A DNA stretch of 64,000 bases from Fundidesulfovibrio putealis DSM 16056 (GCF_000429325.1 NZ_AUBQ01000003.1:310001-374000), one strand, 5' to 3'. Shown: positions 40,807 to 49,223, counted from the first letter of the stretch. Notes: generated by a model from the letters alone, not told the origin. Numbers and translations are program-made.

Positions 40807-42150
40807 CTACCCCAGCATGTAGCGCAGGGTGTACCCGAAGGACGGGTATGCCCAAACCATGTCCATGATTTGGGCAACGGTCAAGCCCTGGCGCATGCAC
40901 AGGGCCGCCACGTTGACCACCTCCTCGGCGTCCTCGCCCAGGTAGTGCAGGCCCAGGAGCCTCCCGCTGGCGGGCTCCAGGACGGCCTTGTAGCCGCCGT
41001 GGCTTTCGCCCAGGCGGGTCAGCTCCGACCAGGTGAGCCCGATGGCGGTCTTCACCTCGTAGGCGATCCCCTTGGCTTTGGCATCTTCCTCGGTCAGGCC
41101 CACTCCTGCCAGTGTGGGGTGAGTGAACGTCGCGCTGGGTATGATGGAATAATCGGGCTTTCGGTGGTCGCCGCGCAGGATATTGGCGGCCACGATGCGC
41201 CCCTCCATAACCGCAGTGGGCGTCAGCTGGTAGCGCCCTGCCGCGTCGCCTGCTGCGTAGACGCGCTGGTTGGTGGTCTTCAGGTATTCGTCCAGCACCA
41301 GCTGGCCGCCCTGGGTGGAGATCTCGGCTGCGGCGGGGTCCAGGCCGTCCAGGTCGGGCACGCGGCCCGCCCCGTGGACCACGAGGTCCGCCAGTACGGA
41401 CTGTTCGCCGCCTGGGCCCAGGCGCAAGAGCAGGCCGCCTGCGGTGCGCTCGATGGAGTGGGGCGGCGCATTGTACAGCACGTCCACCCCCAGTTGCGAG
41501 GTGGCCGTGCACAGCTGGCGGACCAGATCGATCTCGAAGCGCTTGAGGCAGCGCTCCCCGCGCACGGCCACGGTGGCCTTGGCCCCGGCGATGGCCGCGA
41601 TGTGGGAGAACTCCATGGAGATGAAGCCGCCGCCGATGAAGGCGATGCGCGCGGGCAGCTCCTTCAGGTTCAGGAAGTCGTCGCTGGTGGACACGAGGTC
41701 CGCGCCGGGAAAGTTAAGGGCGCGCGGGCGCGAACCCGTGGCGATGATGATGTGCGAGGCTTCCAGCGTCTCGCCGTCCACCTGTACGGAGTCGCGCCCG
41801 GTGAAACGCGCGCGTCCGTAGTAGAGGTCGATGCCGGACATCTCATAGGAGGCCTCGGCGCGGGGCGGCACGCTGTCCACATAGCGCTGCTTGAGGGCGG
41901 CCAGGGTGGGCCAGTGGATGGACACGGCCCCCTGCACGCCGTTCTGGGCCTGCATGTCGCGAATGCGGGCCACGGCGTGGGCGGTCTCGGCCAGCACCTT
42001 CTTGGGCTCGCAGCCGCGCAGGGCGCAGGTGCCGCCGAAGTCGCCGCCCTCGATCATGGCCACGGTGCGGCCCTCGGCCTTGAGGGCCCGCGCGACCGTT
42101 CCCCCGGCAGCGCCGGAACCGATGACGACGGCGTCGTAACGAGTGGACAT
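40807..42150 (-). CDS. Disulfide reductase-like FAD/NAD(P) oxidoreductase, atypical
   Basis: A 447-residue relative of dihydrolipoamide dehydrogenase and glutathione reductase. The FAD motif is VVIGSGAAGGTVARAL, the redox pair C42-x4-C47 (CALRGC) follows, and the NAD(P) fold has IAFIGGGFISMEFSHIAA. The dimerisation domain ends AYPSFGYTLRYMLG, where classical enzymes have the catalytic His-Glu (HPTxxE). With tyrosine in place of histidine, a standard dithiol mechanism is unlikely. The ATG at 42150 has AGGAGG. Coupling to the D-lactate dehydrogenase suggests electron transfer or redox balance in lactate oxidation. Substrate unknown. Confidence 0.8.
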   Translation of the reverse strand: MSTRYDAVVIGSGAAGGTVARALKAEGRTVAMIEGGDFGGTCALRGCEPKKVLAETAHAVARIRDMQAQNGVQGAVSIHWPTLAALKQRYVDSVPPRAEASYEMSGIDLYYGRARFTGRDSVQVDGETLEASHIIIATGSRPRALNFPGADLVSTSDDFLNLKELPARIAFIGGGFISMEFSHIAAIAGAKATVAVRGERCLKRFEIDLVRQLCTATSQLGVDVLYNAPPHSIERTAGGLLLRLGPGGEQSVLADLVVHGAGRVPDLDGLDPAAAEISTQGGQLVLDEYLKTTNQRVYAAGDAAGRYQLTPTAVMEGRIVAANILRGDHRKPDYSIIPSATFTHPTLAGVGLTEEDAKAKGIAYEVKTAIGLTWSELTRLGESHGGYKAVLEPASGRLLGLHYLGEDAEEVVNVAALCMRQGLTVAQIMDMVWAYPSFGYTLRYMLG

Positions 42151-42303
42151 GTGGCCTCCTGTGGCGATGGGTGAAGCCCGTATGCTTATGGGATTAGGCC
42201 ACTTTGCGGGTTTGGACAAGCGCGGAGGCGGCTGGCGGGCAGGTGTGTGCATTGCGTGGGTCTGTGGAACCTGGGCGGACTGGATGGGCGGCAATGCTGA
42301 AAA

Positions 42304-42354
42304 GTGAGTTATACTCACGAGGTCGGGATTATTCTTTGTTGCGTGTGACAACAA
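42304..42354. promoter_or_regulatory. Two operator-like palindromes upstream of EF-hand gene
   Basis: GTGAGT/ACTCAC (42304-42318, three-base spacer) and TTGTTG/CAACAA (42336-42354, seven-base spacer) lie in the divergent gap between the oxidoreductase and the EF-hand gene. Both resemble dimer sites for transcription regulators. Confidence 0.4.
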
Positions 42355-42405
42355 TACGTGTGATTGATAGGAAGGCTTACTATACCAGGACCGCCCGAGG
42401 GGGAT

Positions 42406-42705
42406 ATGATGAAGATTCTTGTGATCGCTCTGCTGCTGACTCTGGTGGGTGTTGCGTCGCACGCGCAGTTGAACGGACATTTCGGGGACATGGACGCCAA
42501 CAAGGACAAGAAGGTGACGGCGGACGAGTTCGCCGCGTTCTTCCCCAACTCCAAGCCGGATGACTTCAAGAAGGCCGACGCCAACGGCGACGGCGGCATC
42601 ACCCATGACGAGTGGCACGACTACAAGGAGAAGAACAAACTCGGACATTTGGACGGCAAGGACCACGACGACAAGGATGTAAAGCCGGGACAGCCGAAGT
42701 CATAG
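42406..42705 (+). CDS. Secreted EF-hand calcium-binding protein
   Basis: A 99-residue small protein with a signal peptide (about 1-20, hydrophobic ILVIALLLTLVGVASHA) and two EF-hand-type loops: DMDANKDKKVTADEF near 28-42 and DANGDGGITHDEW near 58-70. The C-terminus is Lys/Asp rich. It probably binds calcium in the periplasm; the target is unknown. The ATG at 42406 (or 42409) has AGGGGG upstream. It stands alone between leftward genes and ends in its own terminator. Proteins of this type are common but mostly uncharacterised. Confidence 0.78.
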   Translation: MMKILVIALLLTLVGVASHAQLNGHFGDMDANKDKKVTADEFAAFFPNSKPDDFKKADANGDGGITHDEWHDYKEKNKLGHLDGKDHDDKDVKPGQPKS

Positions 42706-42730
42706 GGATTGCTGCGCGGGCAGGTGTGAG

Positions 42731-42768
42731 GGCTGGCGGCGACGCGGGAGCGTCGTTGTCGGCCTTTT
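42731..42768 (+). terminator. Intrinsic terminator after EF-hand gene
   Basis: A 15-bp stem with several G-U pairs (arms 42731-42745 and 42750-42764) around loop GGGA, followed by TTTT. Confidence 0.8.
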
Positions 42769-42843
42769 CTGTTGGCGAGGGGCGGATGTCGAGAGCTTTA
42801 AACTGTATTTGACTCTTCAGGGTGAATGTTGCTCATTTGAGTT

Positions 42844-44076
42844 CTATACCATTCTCAAGTTATCGCCTTGATCTTTGAACCAGTAGATGGCTTGTCTGGC
42901 ACATATTTTTAAAACTTTGCAGAGGCCACCCAGCTCATTTGCTGGGCACTCGAAACCTGTCGGAGTGTATCCCGTCTTTGCGTGTGCTATGTCATTTCTT
43001 GTGGAAACAATAATATTGGAGAGAACGCTTACGGCTTCGTCGCCACGCGACTTTCCAATCTTTTTTGCTGGGAATGGAGGTAGATGATTTAGTATTTCAG
43101 AGAAATCGCAGCAATTAAGTAGGGTTTGCCGGATCGCAGCCTTGTCCTTTCTTAGTGATCTTAATTCGTCAAATGCGTCTTCAAGGTTTTTCACGAATAT
43201 AGAGTTCGGGTGCAATGCGTCGGGGCTATGTAGTTTTAGTAATATTCTTTCGTTTGTTTCTTTGCGGATTACGGTTTGCGAAATGAATTCTATAACCTTT
43301 ACATAGAATAATAGTTGTATTTCAGGGTCGTCCGCATATGCAGCTTTCATGTACAGCGACTGGACTTCGGAAATCCCTTTACCAAGGATTGGTCTCCTAA
43401 TCCGTATCTCGCTGATATCTAACGGTTCGTCATATTCGGGTACTTGGAAAAATTCCGGCCTTGGGTCTGGCTCAAGGGTGAGGTCTAAGCTTGAGTATAA
43501 TTCGAAAAGATACGAATGGGCAATTTTCCGGGCATCCGAAAAAGCGATCGGATTTGAAAAGGATACTTCGACAAAGAACTCTTCCGCTAGGGATGGCGGA
43601 AGGTATTTGTCATAGTGCATGTGCCTCGCGACCATGATATTGAATAAAGTGATTCCCGAAACAATCTTGCACGTTATTTTGTTCCCATTGTCCGTAAATT
43701 CTATAGAAAGGGATTCTTCTGGTGTGTGATAAAAAAGGTGCCCGCAAAGAGGATTTTGGTCGTCGAATATGAGGGCTACCCTGAGGAAAAATCGCCTTGA
43801 AGTGAGACATTCTAGCCCGCCCTCAAGTTTTGCAGTGCTTAACTCTTCTGCGAGATTTCTAATTTGCGCGGTATTGATGTCTATTGTTGTGTCTGCGTAT
43901 GGAAGAGTGAAGCAAAATACAGAGGACTCGTCGATTGTTTCCTCATAATCATCAGGCTCTTTTATGCCGCCCAAGTATGATTCAAGGTCTTCTGATTCAA
44001 AATTGTATTCAGATAGTTTCTCGACGAGTTCTGTCAACTCGTCTGCCAGTGTGCTTGGTGTAAATTGTAAAGGCAT
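42844..44076 (-). CDS. AT-rich gene with HEPN-like RNDIAH motif
   Basis: A 410-residue cytoplasmic protein of unknown family. The base composition is clearly lower in GC than all neighbours (many ATA, TTA, AAT codons), which points to transfer. The N-terminal 230 residues are acidic and mixed alpha/beta with no known motif. The C-terminal part (about 250-400) is helical and carries STRNDIAHAK, an R-x4-H arrangement like the catalytic motif of HEPN ribonucleases in defence and toxin systems. It begins 30 bases after smpB on the same strand and may be cotranscribed. Defence or RNA cleavage is inference. Confidence 0.6.
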   Translation of the reverse strand: MPLQFTPSTLADELTELVEKLSEYNFESEDLESYLGGIKEPDDYEETIDESSVFCFTLPYADTTIDINTAQIRNLAEELSTAKLEGGLECLTSRRFFLRVALIFDDQNPLCGHLFYHTPEESLSIEFTDNGNKITCKIVSGITLFNIMVARHMHYDKYLPPSLAEEFFVEVSFSNPIAFSDARKIAHSYLFELYSSLDLTLEPDPRPEFFQVPEYDEPLDISEIRIRRPILGKGISEVQSLYMKAAYADDPEIQLLFYVKVIEFISQTVIRKETNERILLKLHSPDALHPNSIFVKNLEDAFDELRSLRKDKAAIRQTLLNCCDFSEILNHLPPFPAKKIGKSRGDEAVSVLSNIIVSTRNDIAHAKTGYTPTGFECPANELGGLCKVLKICARQAIYWFKDQGDNLRMV

Positions 44077-44106
44077 TGCAGACCCCTGTCCGGTCGTTCA
44101 GGTGTA

Positions 44107-44577
44107 CTACTTATACCTATCCTTCTCCCTCTTCGCCTCCCGATCCAAATCCCTCTCCTTCAACGCATCTTTCCGGTCATGGACGTTCTTGCCCTTGGCC
44201 AGTCCGATCTCCAGCTTCATCTTGCCGCGCTTCAGATAAATCTTCATCGGCACCACGGTCAGGCCTTTCTGTTCGGTCTTGGCTTTCCAGGTGCGGATCT
44301 GGTGTTCGTGCAGCAGCAGCTTGCGTTCCCTGTCCGGGTCCTGGTCGCTGCTCGCGTTCTCGTACGGGCTGATATGCACTCCGCACAAGAACGCCTCGAA
44401 GTTGCCGCTAAAGCGCACGTAGCCGTCCTTGAAGTTGATCTTGCCGCCGCGCAGGCTTTTGACCTCGGGGCCGGTCAGCACCATGCCCGCCTCCATTGTG
44501 TCCTGGATTTCGTAGTAATGGCGGGCTTTTCTGTTGACGGCGATGATCTTTATGGAGTCGCCAGCGTGTGCACTCAC
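44107..44577 (-). CDS. smpB: SsrA-binding protein SmpB
   Basis: A 156-residue partner of tmRNA in trans-translation, rescuing stalled ribosomes. It has the OB-fold core with NRKARHYYEIQDTMEAGMVLTG, VKSLRGGKINFKDGYVR and the basic C-terminal tail DALKERDLDREAKREKDRYK that enters the mRNA channel. The start is a GTG at 44577 inside the stop of ptsI, with GGAGGG ten bases before. No ssrA gene was seen in the window. The overlap makes it the last core gene of the PTS operon. Confidence 0.95.
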   Translation of the reverse strand: MSAHAGDSIKIIAVNRKARHYYEIQDTMEAGMVLTGPEVKSLRGGKINFKDGYVRFSGNFEAFLCGVHISPYENASSDQDPDRERKLLLHEHQIRTWKAKTEQKGLTVVPMKIYLKRGKMKLEIGLAKGKNVHDRKDALKERDLDREAKREKDRYK

Positions 44578-46361
44578 TGAGAGGGTCCCTCCTCGGAATC
44601 CAGCAGCGAATAGAAGAACGACAGCTGGTCCGGGAATTTCTGGAAGATTGTCTCGCGTACGAGTTGGTTGGTCCGCGCCACGGTGGGGCTGTCCAGCACC
44701 TGTTTCAGGAGCTTCTTGCAGTCGTCCATGGTGGTCTGGCGGATGATGTGCTTGATGGCCGGGATGGTCTGCGGGTTCAGGCTCACGGCGTCTATCTGCA
44801 TGCCCATGAGGATGGGGATGCAGAACGGGTCGGAGGCCATCTCGCCGCAGAGGTTGCACTCTATGCCTGCCTGGTGCGCGGCGTCCACCACGTGCTTGAT
44901 GGAGCGCACCACGGCCGGGTGCAGCGGCTGATACAGATAGGACACGTGCCGGTTGGTGCGGTCGATGCCCAGGGAATACTGGATCAGGTCGTTGGTGCCG
45001 ATGGAGAAGAAGTCCACTTCCTTGGCCATGATCTCGGCGGTCATCACGGCGGAGGGCAGCTCCACCATCATGCCCACGGGCATCTCCGGGTTGTAGGCCA
45101 GCCCGTCCTTGCGCAGCTCCTGTTGGCACTCGCGCAGCAGGTTGATGGACTGCTGAAGCTCTTTCAGGCCGGAGATCATGGGGAACATGATGGAGATGTT
45201 GCCCACCACGGATGCGCGCAGGATGGCCCGTATCTGCGTCTTGAAGAGGCCCTTGTGGCGCAGGCAGAAGCGCACGGCGCGAAGCCCCATGGCCGGGTTC
45301 TGCTCCTCGAGGCGTCCGAAATGCGCCATGAACTTGTCCGCGCCCAGGTCCAGGGTGCGAAGGATCACGCGCCTGGGGGAGAGGATGTCCGCCAGGTCGC
45401 GGTAGTGCTCGAAGAGCTCTTCCTCGGTGGGCAGCACGGTGCGGTTCAGGTAGGTGTACTCGGTGCGGAACAGGCCGATGCCGTCGCCGCCGTTGTCGAT
45501 GACCTGGGCCACCTCTTCGTACAGCTCGATGTTGGCCTTCACCTTGATGCGGTAGCCGTCGATGGTCTCGCCGGGCAGGTGGCAGTTCTTGATGATGCCC
45601 GCGCGGTAGGACTCGAACTGGTACTTGAGGTCGCCGTAGCGGGCCAGCTCGTCCTCGTCGGGCTCCACCAGCACCAGCCCCTTCAGGCCGTCCACGATGA
45701 CCAGGTTGCCGTCCTGCACCACCTCTTCCATGCCTCCGGCGCCCACCACGGCGGGAATGCCCAGCGACTTGGCCAGGATGCCCGCGTGGGAGGTCTTGCC
45801 GCCCTGCACGGTGGCGAAGCCCATGATCTTGTCCACCTGGAGCTCCACGGTGTCGGCGGGGGTCAGGTCGTGGGCCAGCAGCACGGCGCGGCTGCCCAGG
45901 GTCTTGAAGTCCACCTTCTGGCCCATGAGCTGGGCGCGCACGCGGTCGGCCACGAGGCGCACGTCCTGGGCGCGCTCGCGGAAATAGGGGTCGTCCAGGG
46001 CGTTGAAGGCCTCTTCCAGGTCGGCCACGGCCTTCTCCAGCGCCCATTCGGCGTTGATGCGAAGGGTCGTGAGGTGGTTGAGCGCCGAGCCTTGCAGCTT
46101 GGGGTCGCTCATGATCATCAGGTGGGAGTCGATGATCAGGGCGTGGTCCTTCAGTTCAGCGGGCACGCGCTCCCGGATGGCGGCAAGATCGGACTTGGCG
46201 TGGGCGAAGGCGTCCTTGAGGCGTGCGGCCTCCTCCTCCACCAGATCCTCGGCCAGGGCCTGGCGCGGCACCTGCCCGAAGTTGGAGCGGTTGATGAAAT
46301 ATGCCTTGCCGATGGCGATGCCAGCGGAGATCGGGATGCAGGAGAGTGTGGCGAGTGCCAT
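44574..46361 (-). CDS. ptsI: PTS enzyme I
   Basis: A 595-residue phosphoenolpyruvate-protein phosphotransferase that phosphorylates HPr. The active-site histidine is in GGKTSHAGILAKSL. The PEP-binding barrel shows FRTEYTYLNR, MFPMISGLKELQ and the cysteine region ECNLCGEMASDP. The length is standard, and there is no GAF domain, so it is EI rather than EI-Ntr. The ATG at 46361 is ten bases after HPr. With HPr and EIID it forms a mannose-class PTS set, but EIIA, EIIB and EIIC are not in the window, so the role may be regulatory. Confidence 0.96.
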   Translation of the reverse strand: MALATLSCIPISAGIAIGKAYFINRSNFGQVPRQALAEDLVEEEAARLKDAFAHAKSDLAAIRERVPAELKDHALIIDSHLMIMSDPKLQGSALNHLTTLRINAEWALEKAVADLEEAFNALDDPYFRERAQDVRLVADRVRAQLMGQKVDFKTLGSRAVLLAHDLTPADTVELQVDKIMGFATVQGGKTSHAGILAKSLGIPAVVGAGGMEEVVQDGNLVIVDGLKGLVLVEPDEDELARYGDLKYQFESYRAGIIKNCHLPGETIDGYRIKVKANIELYEEVAQVIDNGGDGIGLFRTEYTYLNRTVLPTEEELFEHYRDLADILSPRRVILRTLDLGADKFMAHFGRLEEQNPAMGLRAVRFCLRHKGLFKTQIRAILRASVVGNISIMFPMISGLKELQQSINLLRECQQELRKDGLAYNPEMPVGMMVELPSAVMTAEIMAKEVDFFSIGTNDLIQYSLGIDRTNRHVSYLYQPLHPAVVRSIKHVVDAAHQAGIECNLCGEMASDPFCIPILMGMQIDAVSLNPQTIPAIKHIIRQTTMDDCKKLLKQVLDSPTVARTNQLVRETIFQKFPDQLSFFYSLLDSEEGPSQ

Positions 46362-46371
46362 GATGGTCGCC

Positions 46372-46686
46372 TTACTGGAAACGATTTTTGAACAGGTCGG
46401 CCAGTGCGTCCAGTGCTTCCTGGGCGTCGCAGCCCTGGGCGCGCAGTTCGAGGTTGGCCCCGTTGCCTGCCGCCAGGGTCAGGATGTCCAGGATGGATTT
46501 CGCGTCAACGGTCTGGGTCCCCATGGTGATGGAGACGTCGGACGTGAAGCGCAGGGCCGTCTGGGCCAGCTTGGCCGCCGGGCGCGCGTGCAGACCCTGT
46601 TCGTTCATCACGCAGACCAGACGGACGCAGCAGTCCGGGCTGTCGTCCCGGACGGGCGGAGCGGGGGGGGAATGTATGTCGGGCAT
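46372..46686 (-). CDS. Phosphocarrier protein HPr
   Basis: A 104-residue HPr with a 20-residue extension before the usual start. The phosphorylated histidine lies in QGLHARPAAKLAQ, and the regulatory serine position is kept in DAKSILDILTLAAGNG. It accepts phosphate from enzyme I (next gene) and would donate to an EIIA. The N-terminal extension is Pro/Asp-rich and may be shorter if a downstream ATG (at CVMNEQG) is used, but that would remove the first strand. It lies between EIID and EI, all leftward. Confidence 0.93.
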   Translation of the reverse strand: MPDIHSPPAPPVRDDSPDCCVRLVCVMNEQGLHARPAAKLAQTALRFTSDVSITMGTQTVDAKSILDILTLAAGNGANLELRAQGCDAQEALDALADLFKNRFQ

Positions 46687-46712
46687 TGGGTATCACCGTG
46701 AAAAGCGTTTGA

Positions 46713-47462
46713 TCATACACGAATCCACAGAAAAAACAAACCTGCCGCAATGCCCAGCCCTACCAGCGCTTCCCGGTTGAGCCTGAGCCGTCCCGCCGCG
46801 TATGCCAGACCGATTACCCCCGCCGCTCCGATGGTCCAGGCAGTCGCGGACATGCCTGCAGGCCAGGCCAGCGTCCACAGCATTACCAGCAATGCCGCGT
46901 TCAGCACCTTGAGCCTGCGCCCCCAATTCACCAGATCCCAGGTACGGATACGCGTGAGCGCCGCGAAGCCGTGCTTGTAGCCCAGGATGAACGTACCCAG
47001 CTTGAAGGCGTTCAGCGCCGCGAACATCAGCGCCCCCAGGGCGAAGGCCGCCCAGGTCTGCCCCGCCGTCAGCAGGCAGGCCGTGGCCAGCGCCCAGAAC
47101 ACCGTCAGGCTTCCGCCGAAAAAGGAATCGCCCACGGCAGAGAGCGTGAAGACCACCGTGCTCTTCACCTGATCAAGCATGGTGTCCGGGAACTGTTTGC
47201 GCGCTATGCGCGACTCGAGCGCCAGGAACACTCCCACCAGGAAGGGCGTCCAGAAGGGATGCGTGTTGTAGATTTTTATGTAGCGCGCCCAGGCGCGGCG
47301 GCGCGCGGCAGGGTCAGGATACAGGGCGGTCAGCCCCGGTTCCATGGCCAGGGCCAGCCCGATGGTCTGGAAGCCGCGCGTATTGAAGGCCGCACCCACG
47401 AAATAACAACGCAGATACGTGCGGAGGAGGAGTTTCGTGTCGAGGGCGCCGGGGGTGCTCAT
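46713..47462 (-). CDS. PTS mannose-class EIID component
   Basis: A 249-residue membrane protein. The N-terminal half has the EIID hallmark GAAFNTRGFQTIGLALAMEPGL and IYNTHPFWTPFLVGVFLALE, then VKSTVVFTLSAVGDSFFGGSL. The C-terminal third has several hydrophobic helices. With EIIC it forms the sugar channel of mannose-type PTS. It is slightly shorter than the usual 270-300 residues. No EIIC lies upstream: the next gene is divergent, so this EIID is separated from its normal partners. Confidence 0.9.
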   Translation of the reverse strand: MSTPGALDTKLLLRTYLRCYFVGAAFNTRGFQTIGLALAMEPGLTALYPDPAARRRAWARYIKIYNTHPFWTPFLVGVFLALESRIARKQFPDTMLDQVKSTVVFTLSAVGDSFFGGSLTVFWALATACLLTAGQTWAAFALGALMFAALNAFKLGTFILGYKHGFAALTRIRTWDLVNWGRRLKVLNAALLVMLWTLAWPAGMSATAWTIGAAGVIGLAYAAGRLRLNREALVGLGIAAGLFFLWIRV

Positions 47463-47609
47463 GTGTTTTATTACGGGGCTTTCCCCTGGCCCGTTGTGGC
47501 AAAACCCGGAGGAAATGACAAGCGCGGCCTGGATCGGCTTGCCCTGGAGATGCGGCGGAGTTAAAGACTGTGCGAAACTTACTGTCCGAAGTCATACAGG
47601 AGTCGTTTT

Positions 47610-48419
47610 ATGAGCGGGGGCACCGCCAAATCCGTCAAGGAGGATATCGCCCGAGCGACAGGCTACGCCCGGCGATTCATGGCAGTAAAGGCGCTCCGGG
47701 CCGGGGCCAGCGCCTTCGAGGGCTATGCCTCGAGCACCACCATCATGGGGCGCGCCAAGTTCGAGCTTGAGGTCCTCATGATGGACATGCTGCGGGAACT
47801 GGAACTGGTGCAGGACATCAAGGCCAAGATAAAAGGGCCGTTCAAGTACGCACGGGGCACCGAGGCCAAGTTCGCCCTGGCGCTGTCCGCCCTGGCCATG
47901 CATCTGGAGGCGCAGGAAAGAAAAAAACTGGAAACCCAGGTGCAGGAGCGGCTGGGGCGCATCGCCAACGCCTTCGACAAGGCCCGCGAGAGCCTGCGCG
48001 AGAAAAACCTGCCCTCGGCCCGGCGCATCCTGAACACCGTGTGCGAGCAGAACCCCGCCGAACCCAATATCTATACCAACGCGGCCAAACTGCTGGCCGA
48101 GGCGGGCCTGCACCCGGACGTCTTGAGCTTCGCCGAAAAGGCCATGGAGATAAATCCCAAGGACGCGCAGGCCTTCGCCCTGGCCGTGGAGGCCGCCAAG
48201 CAGATCGGCGAGCTGCCCAAGGCCGAGACGCTCCTGCGCGAGGCGCTCAAGAACTTCGGCGCGCACCCCAAGACGTATGTGTCGCTTGCGCGGGTGCTCT
48301 ACCAGATGGGGCGCTGGGACCAGGCCTACGACGCCGCCCGCGCGGCCTACGACCGCGACAACTCCCTGGCGGAAGCCCGCGAGATCGTGGAACTTACCGA
48401 GAAGCGGGTGATGGGTTAG
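47610..48419 (+). CDS. TPR-repeat protein
   Basis: A 269-residue cytoplasmic helical protein. The N-terminal half (1-130) is basic and helical with no family match. The C-terminal half (about 125-255) has tetratricopeptide-type units, for example SARRILNTVCEQNPAEPNIYTNAAKLL and AYDAARAAYDRDNSLAEAREIVEL, suggesting a protein-interaction role. The ATG at 47610 follows CAGGAG. It is divergent from EIID. The same protein type sits beside the PTS genes in other sulfate reducers as I recall, but this was not checked. Confidence 0.75.
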   Translation: MSGGTAKSVKEDIARATGYARRFMAVKALRAGASAFEGYASSTTIMGRAKFELEVLMMDMLRELELVQDIKAKIKGPFKYARGTEAKFALALSALAMHLEAQERKKLETQVQERLGRIANAFDKARESLREKNLPSARRILNTVCEQNPAEPNIYTNAAKLLAEAGLHPDVLSFAEKAMEINPKDAQAFALAVEAAKQIGELPKAETLLREALKNFGAHPKTYVSLARVLYQMGRWDQAYDAARAAYDRDNSLAEAREIVELTEKRVMG

Positions 48420-48458
48420 TTTGCGGATGTGTTTAGATAGTTAGCGAAGGTGATTGGC

Positions 48459-49142
48459 ATGAATGATAATGCGAATAAACCCATACAATCCCATTGCAAT
48501 AATTGTGGAGGCGTGAGGAATCATTTCCTACTGCACAAGGAGGAGGTTCTGGATAAAGAGGAGGTTGATGAATATAGTTCGTTTGAATATTGGGATTGTT
48601 ATGAGGTGCTTAAATGCTGTGGGTGTGACAAGATTTCAATGCGTCACAGGTCCTCCTTTTCTGAGGATCGCGATGAATTTGGACAGGAGATCATAAGTAC
48701 TACATATTATCCTCCGTCAATGTCAAGGAGAAAGCCCAGGTGGATGGATGATATTTCGTTCTCATTGAATTTTGGGATAGATAATATCAAGGAAATTCTT
48801 GATGAGGTTTATATATGTCTACAAAATGATGCGCCTAGACTCGCTGTGATGGGTGTCCGCTCTCTGGTTGAACATATTATTCTTGAGAAAATAGAAGACA
48901 AAGGGACTTTTTACGAGAATGTCACTGAGTTTGCCCGAGCTGGCTTTATATCGGATATTCAAAAAGATATTATTAAAAGAGCTTTGGACGCCGGGAGTGC
49001 CGTGACGCACCGTGGGTTTAAGCCAGATAAATGGCTTGTTGCTGATGTTGTTGATATCGCAGAAAGTTTGGTTGAAATGCTTTATGTGAATCCGTCACGA
49101 TCTCGTCGCATTGAAAAGAAAACGCCCCCTCGGAAAAAGTAA
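48459..49142 (+). CDS. AT-rich DUF4145-like protein with zinc ribbon
   Basis: A 227-residue protein, low in GC like the gene at 42844-44076 and unlike its neighbours. The N-terminus has a two-CxxC zinc ribbon (CNNCGGVRN near 12 and CCGCDK near 51). The C-terminal domain with APRLAVMGVRSLVEHIILE and AGSAVTHRGFKP matches the DUF4145 pattern, a HEPN-related fold found in defence-island and accessory genes. The ATG at 48459 is preferred; a GTG at 48450 is in frame. Probable recent acquisition, with function unknown. Confidence 0.7.
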   Translation: MNDNANKPIQSHCNNCGGVRNHFLLHKEEVLDKEEVDEYSSFEYWDCYEVLKCCGCDKISMRHRSSFSEDRDEFGQEIISTTYYPPSMSRRKPRWMDDISFSLNFGIDNIKEILDEVYICLQNDAPRLAVMGVRSLVEHIILEKIEDKGTFYENVTEFARAGFISDIQKDIIKRALDAGSAVTHRGFKPDKWLVADVVDIAESLVEMLYVNPSRSRRIEKKTPPRKK

Positions 49143-49182
49143 CCACAGGTTTTGAATCCTTGCGGCAAGTGTGAGCAAACGA

Positions 49183-49223
49183 ACTCCTCGCTGTGCGCAT
49201 TGACTATGCGCACAGCGAGGAGT
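49183..49223. repeat. Perfect 18-bp-arm inverted repeat before toxin-antitoxin genes
   Basis: Arms 49183-49200 and 49206-49223 are exact complements around the loop TGACT. No T-run follows on the plus strand, so termination is doubtful. It lies 32 bases before the antitoxin start, where TA operators usually are, and 41 bases after the DUF4145-like gene. It could be an operator, a cruciform site or the remnant of a small mobile element. Confidence 0.7.
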
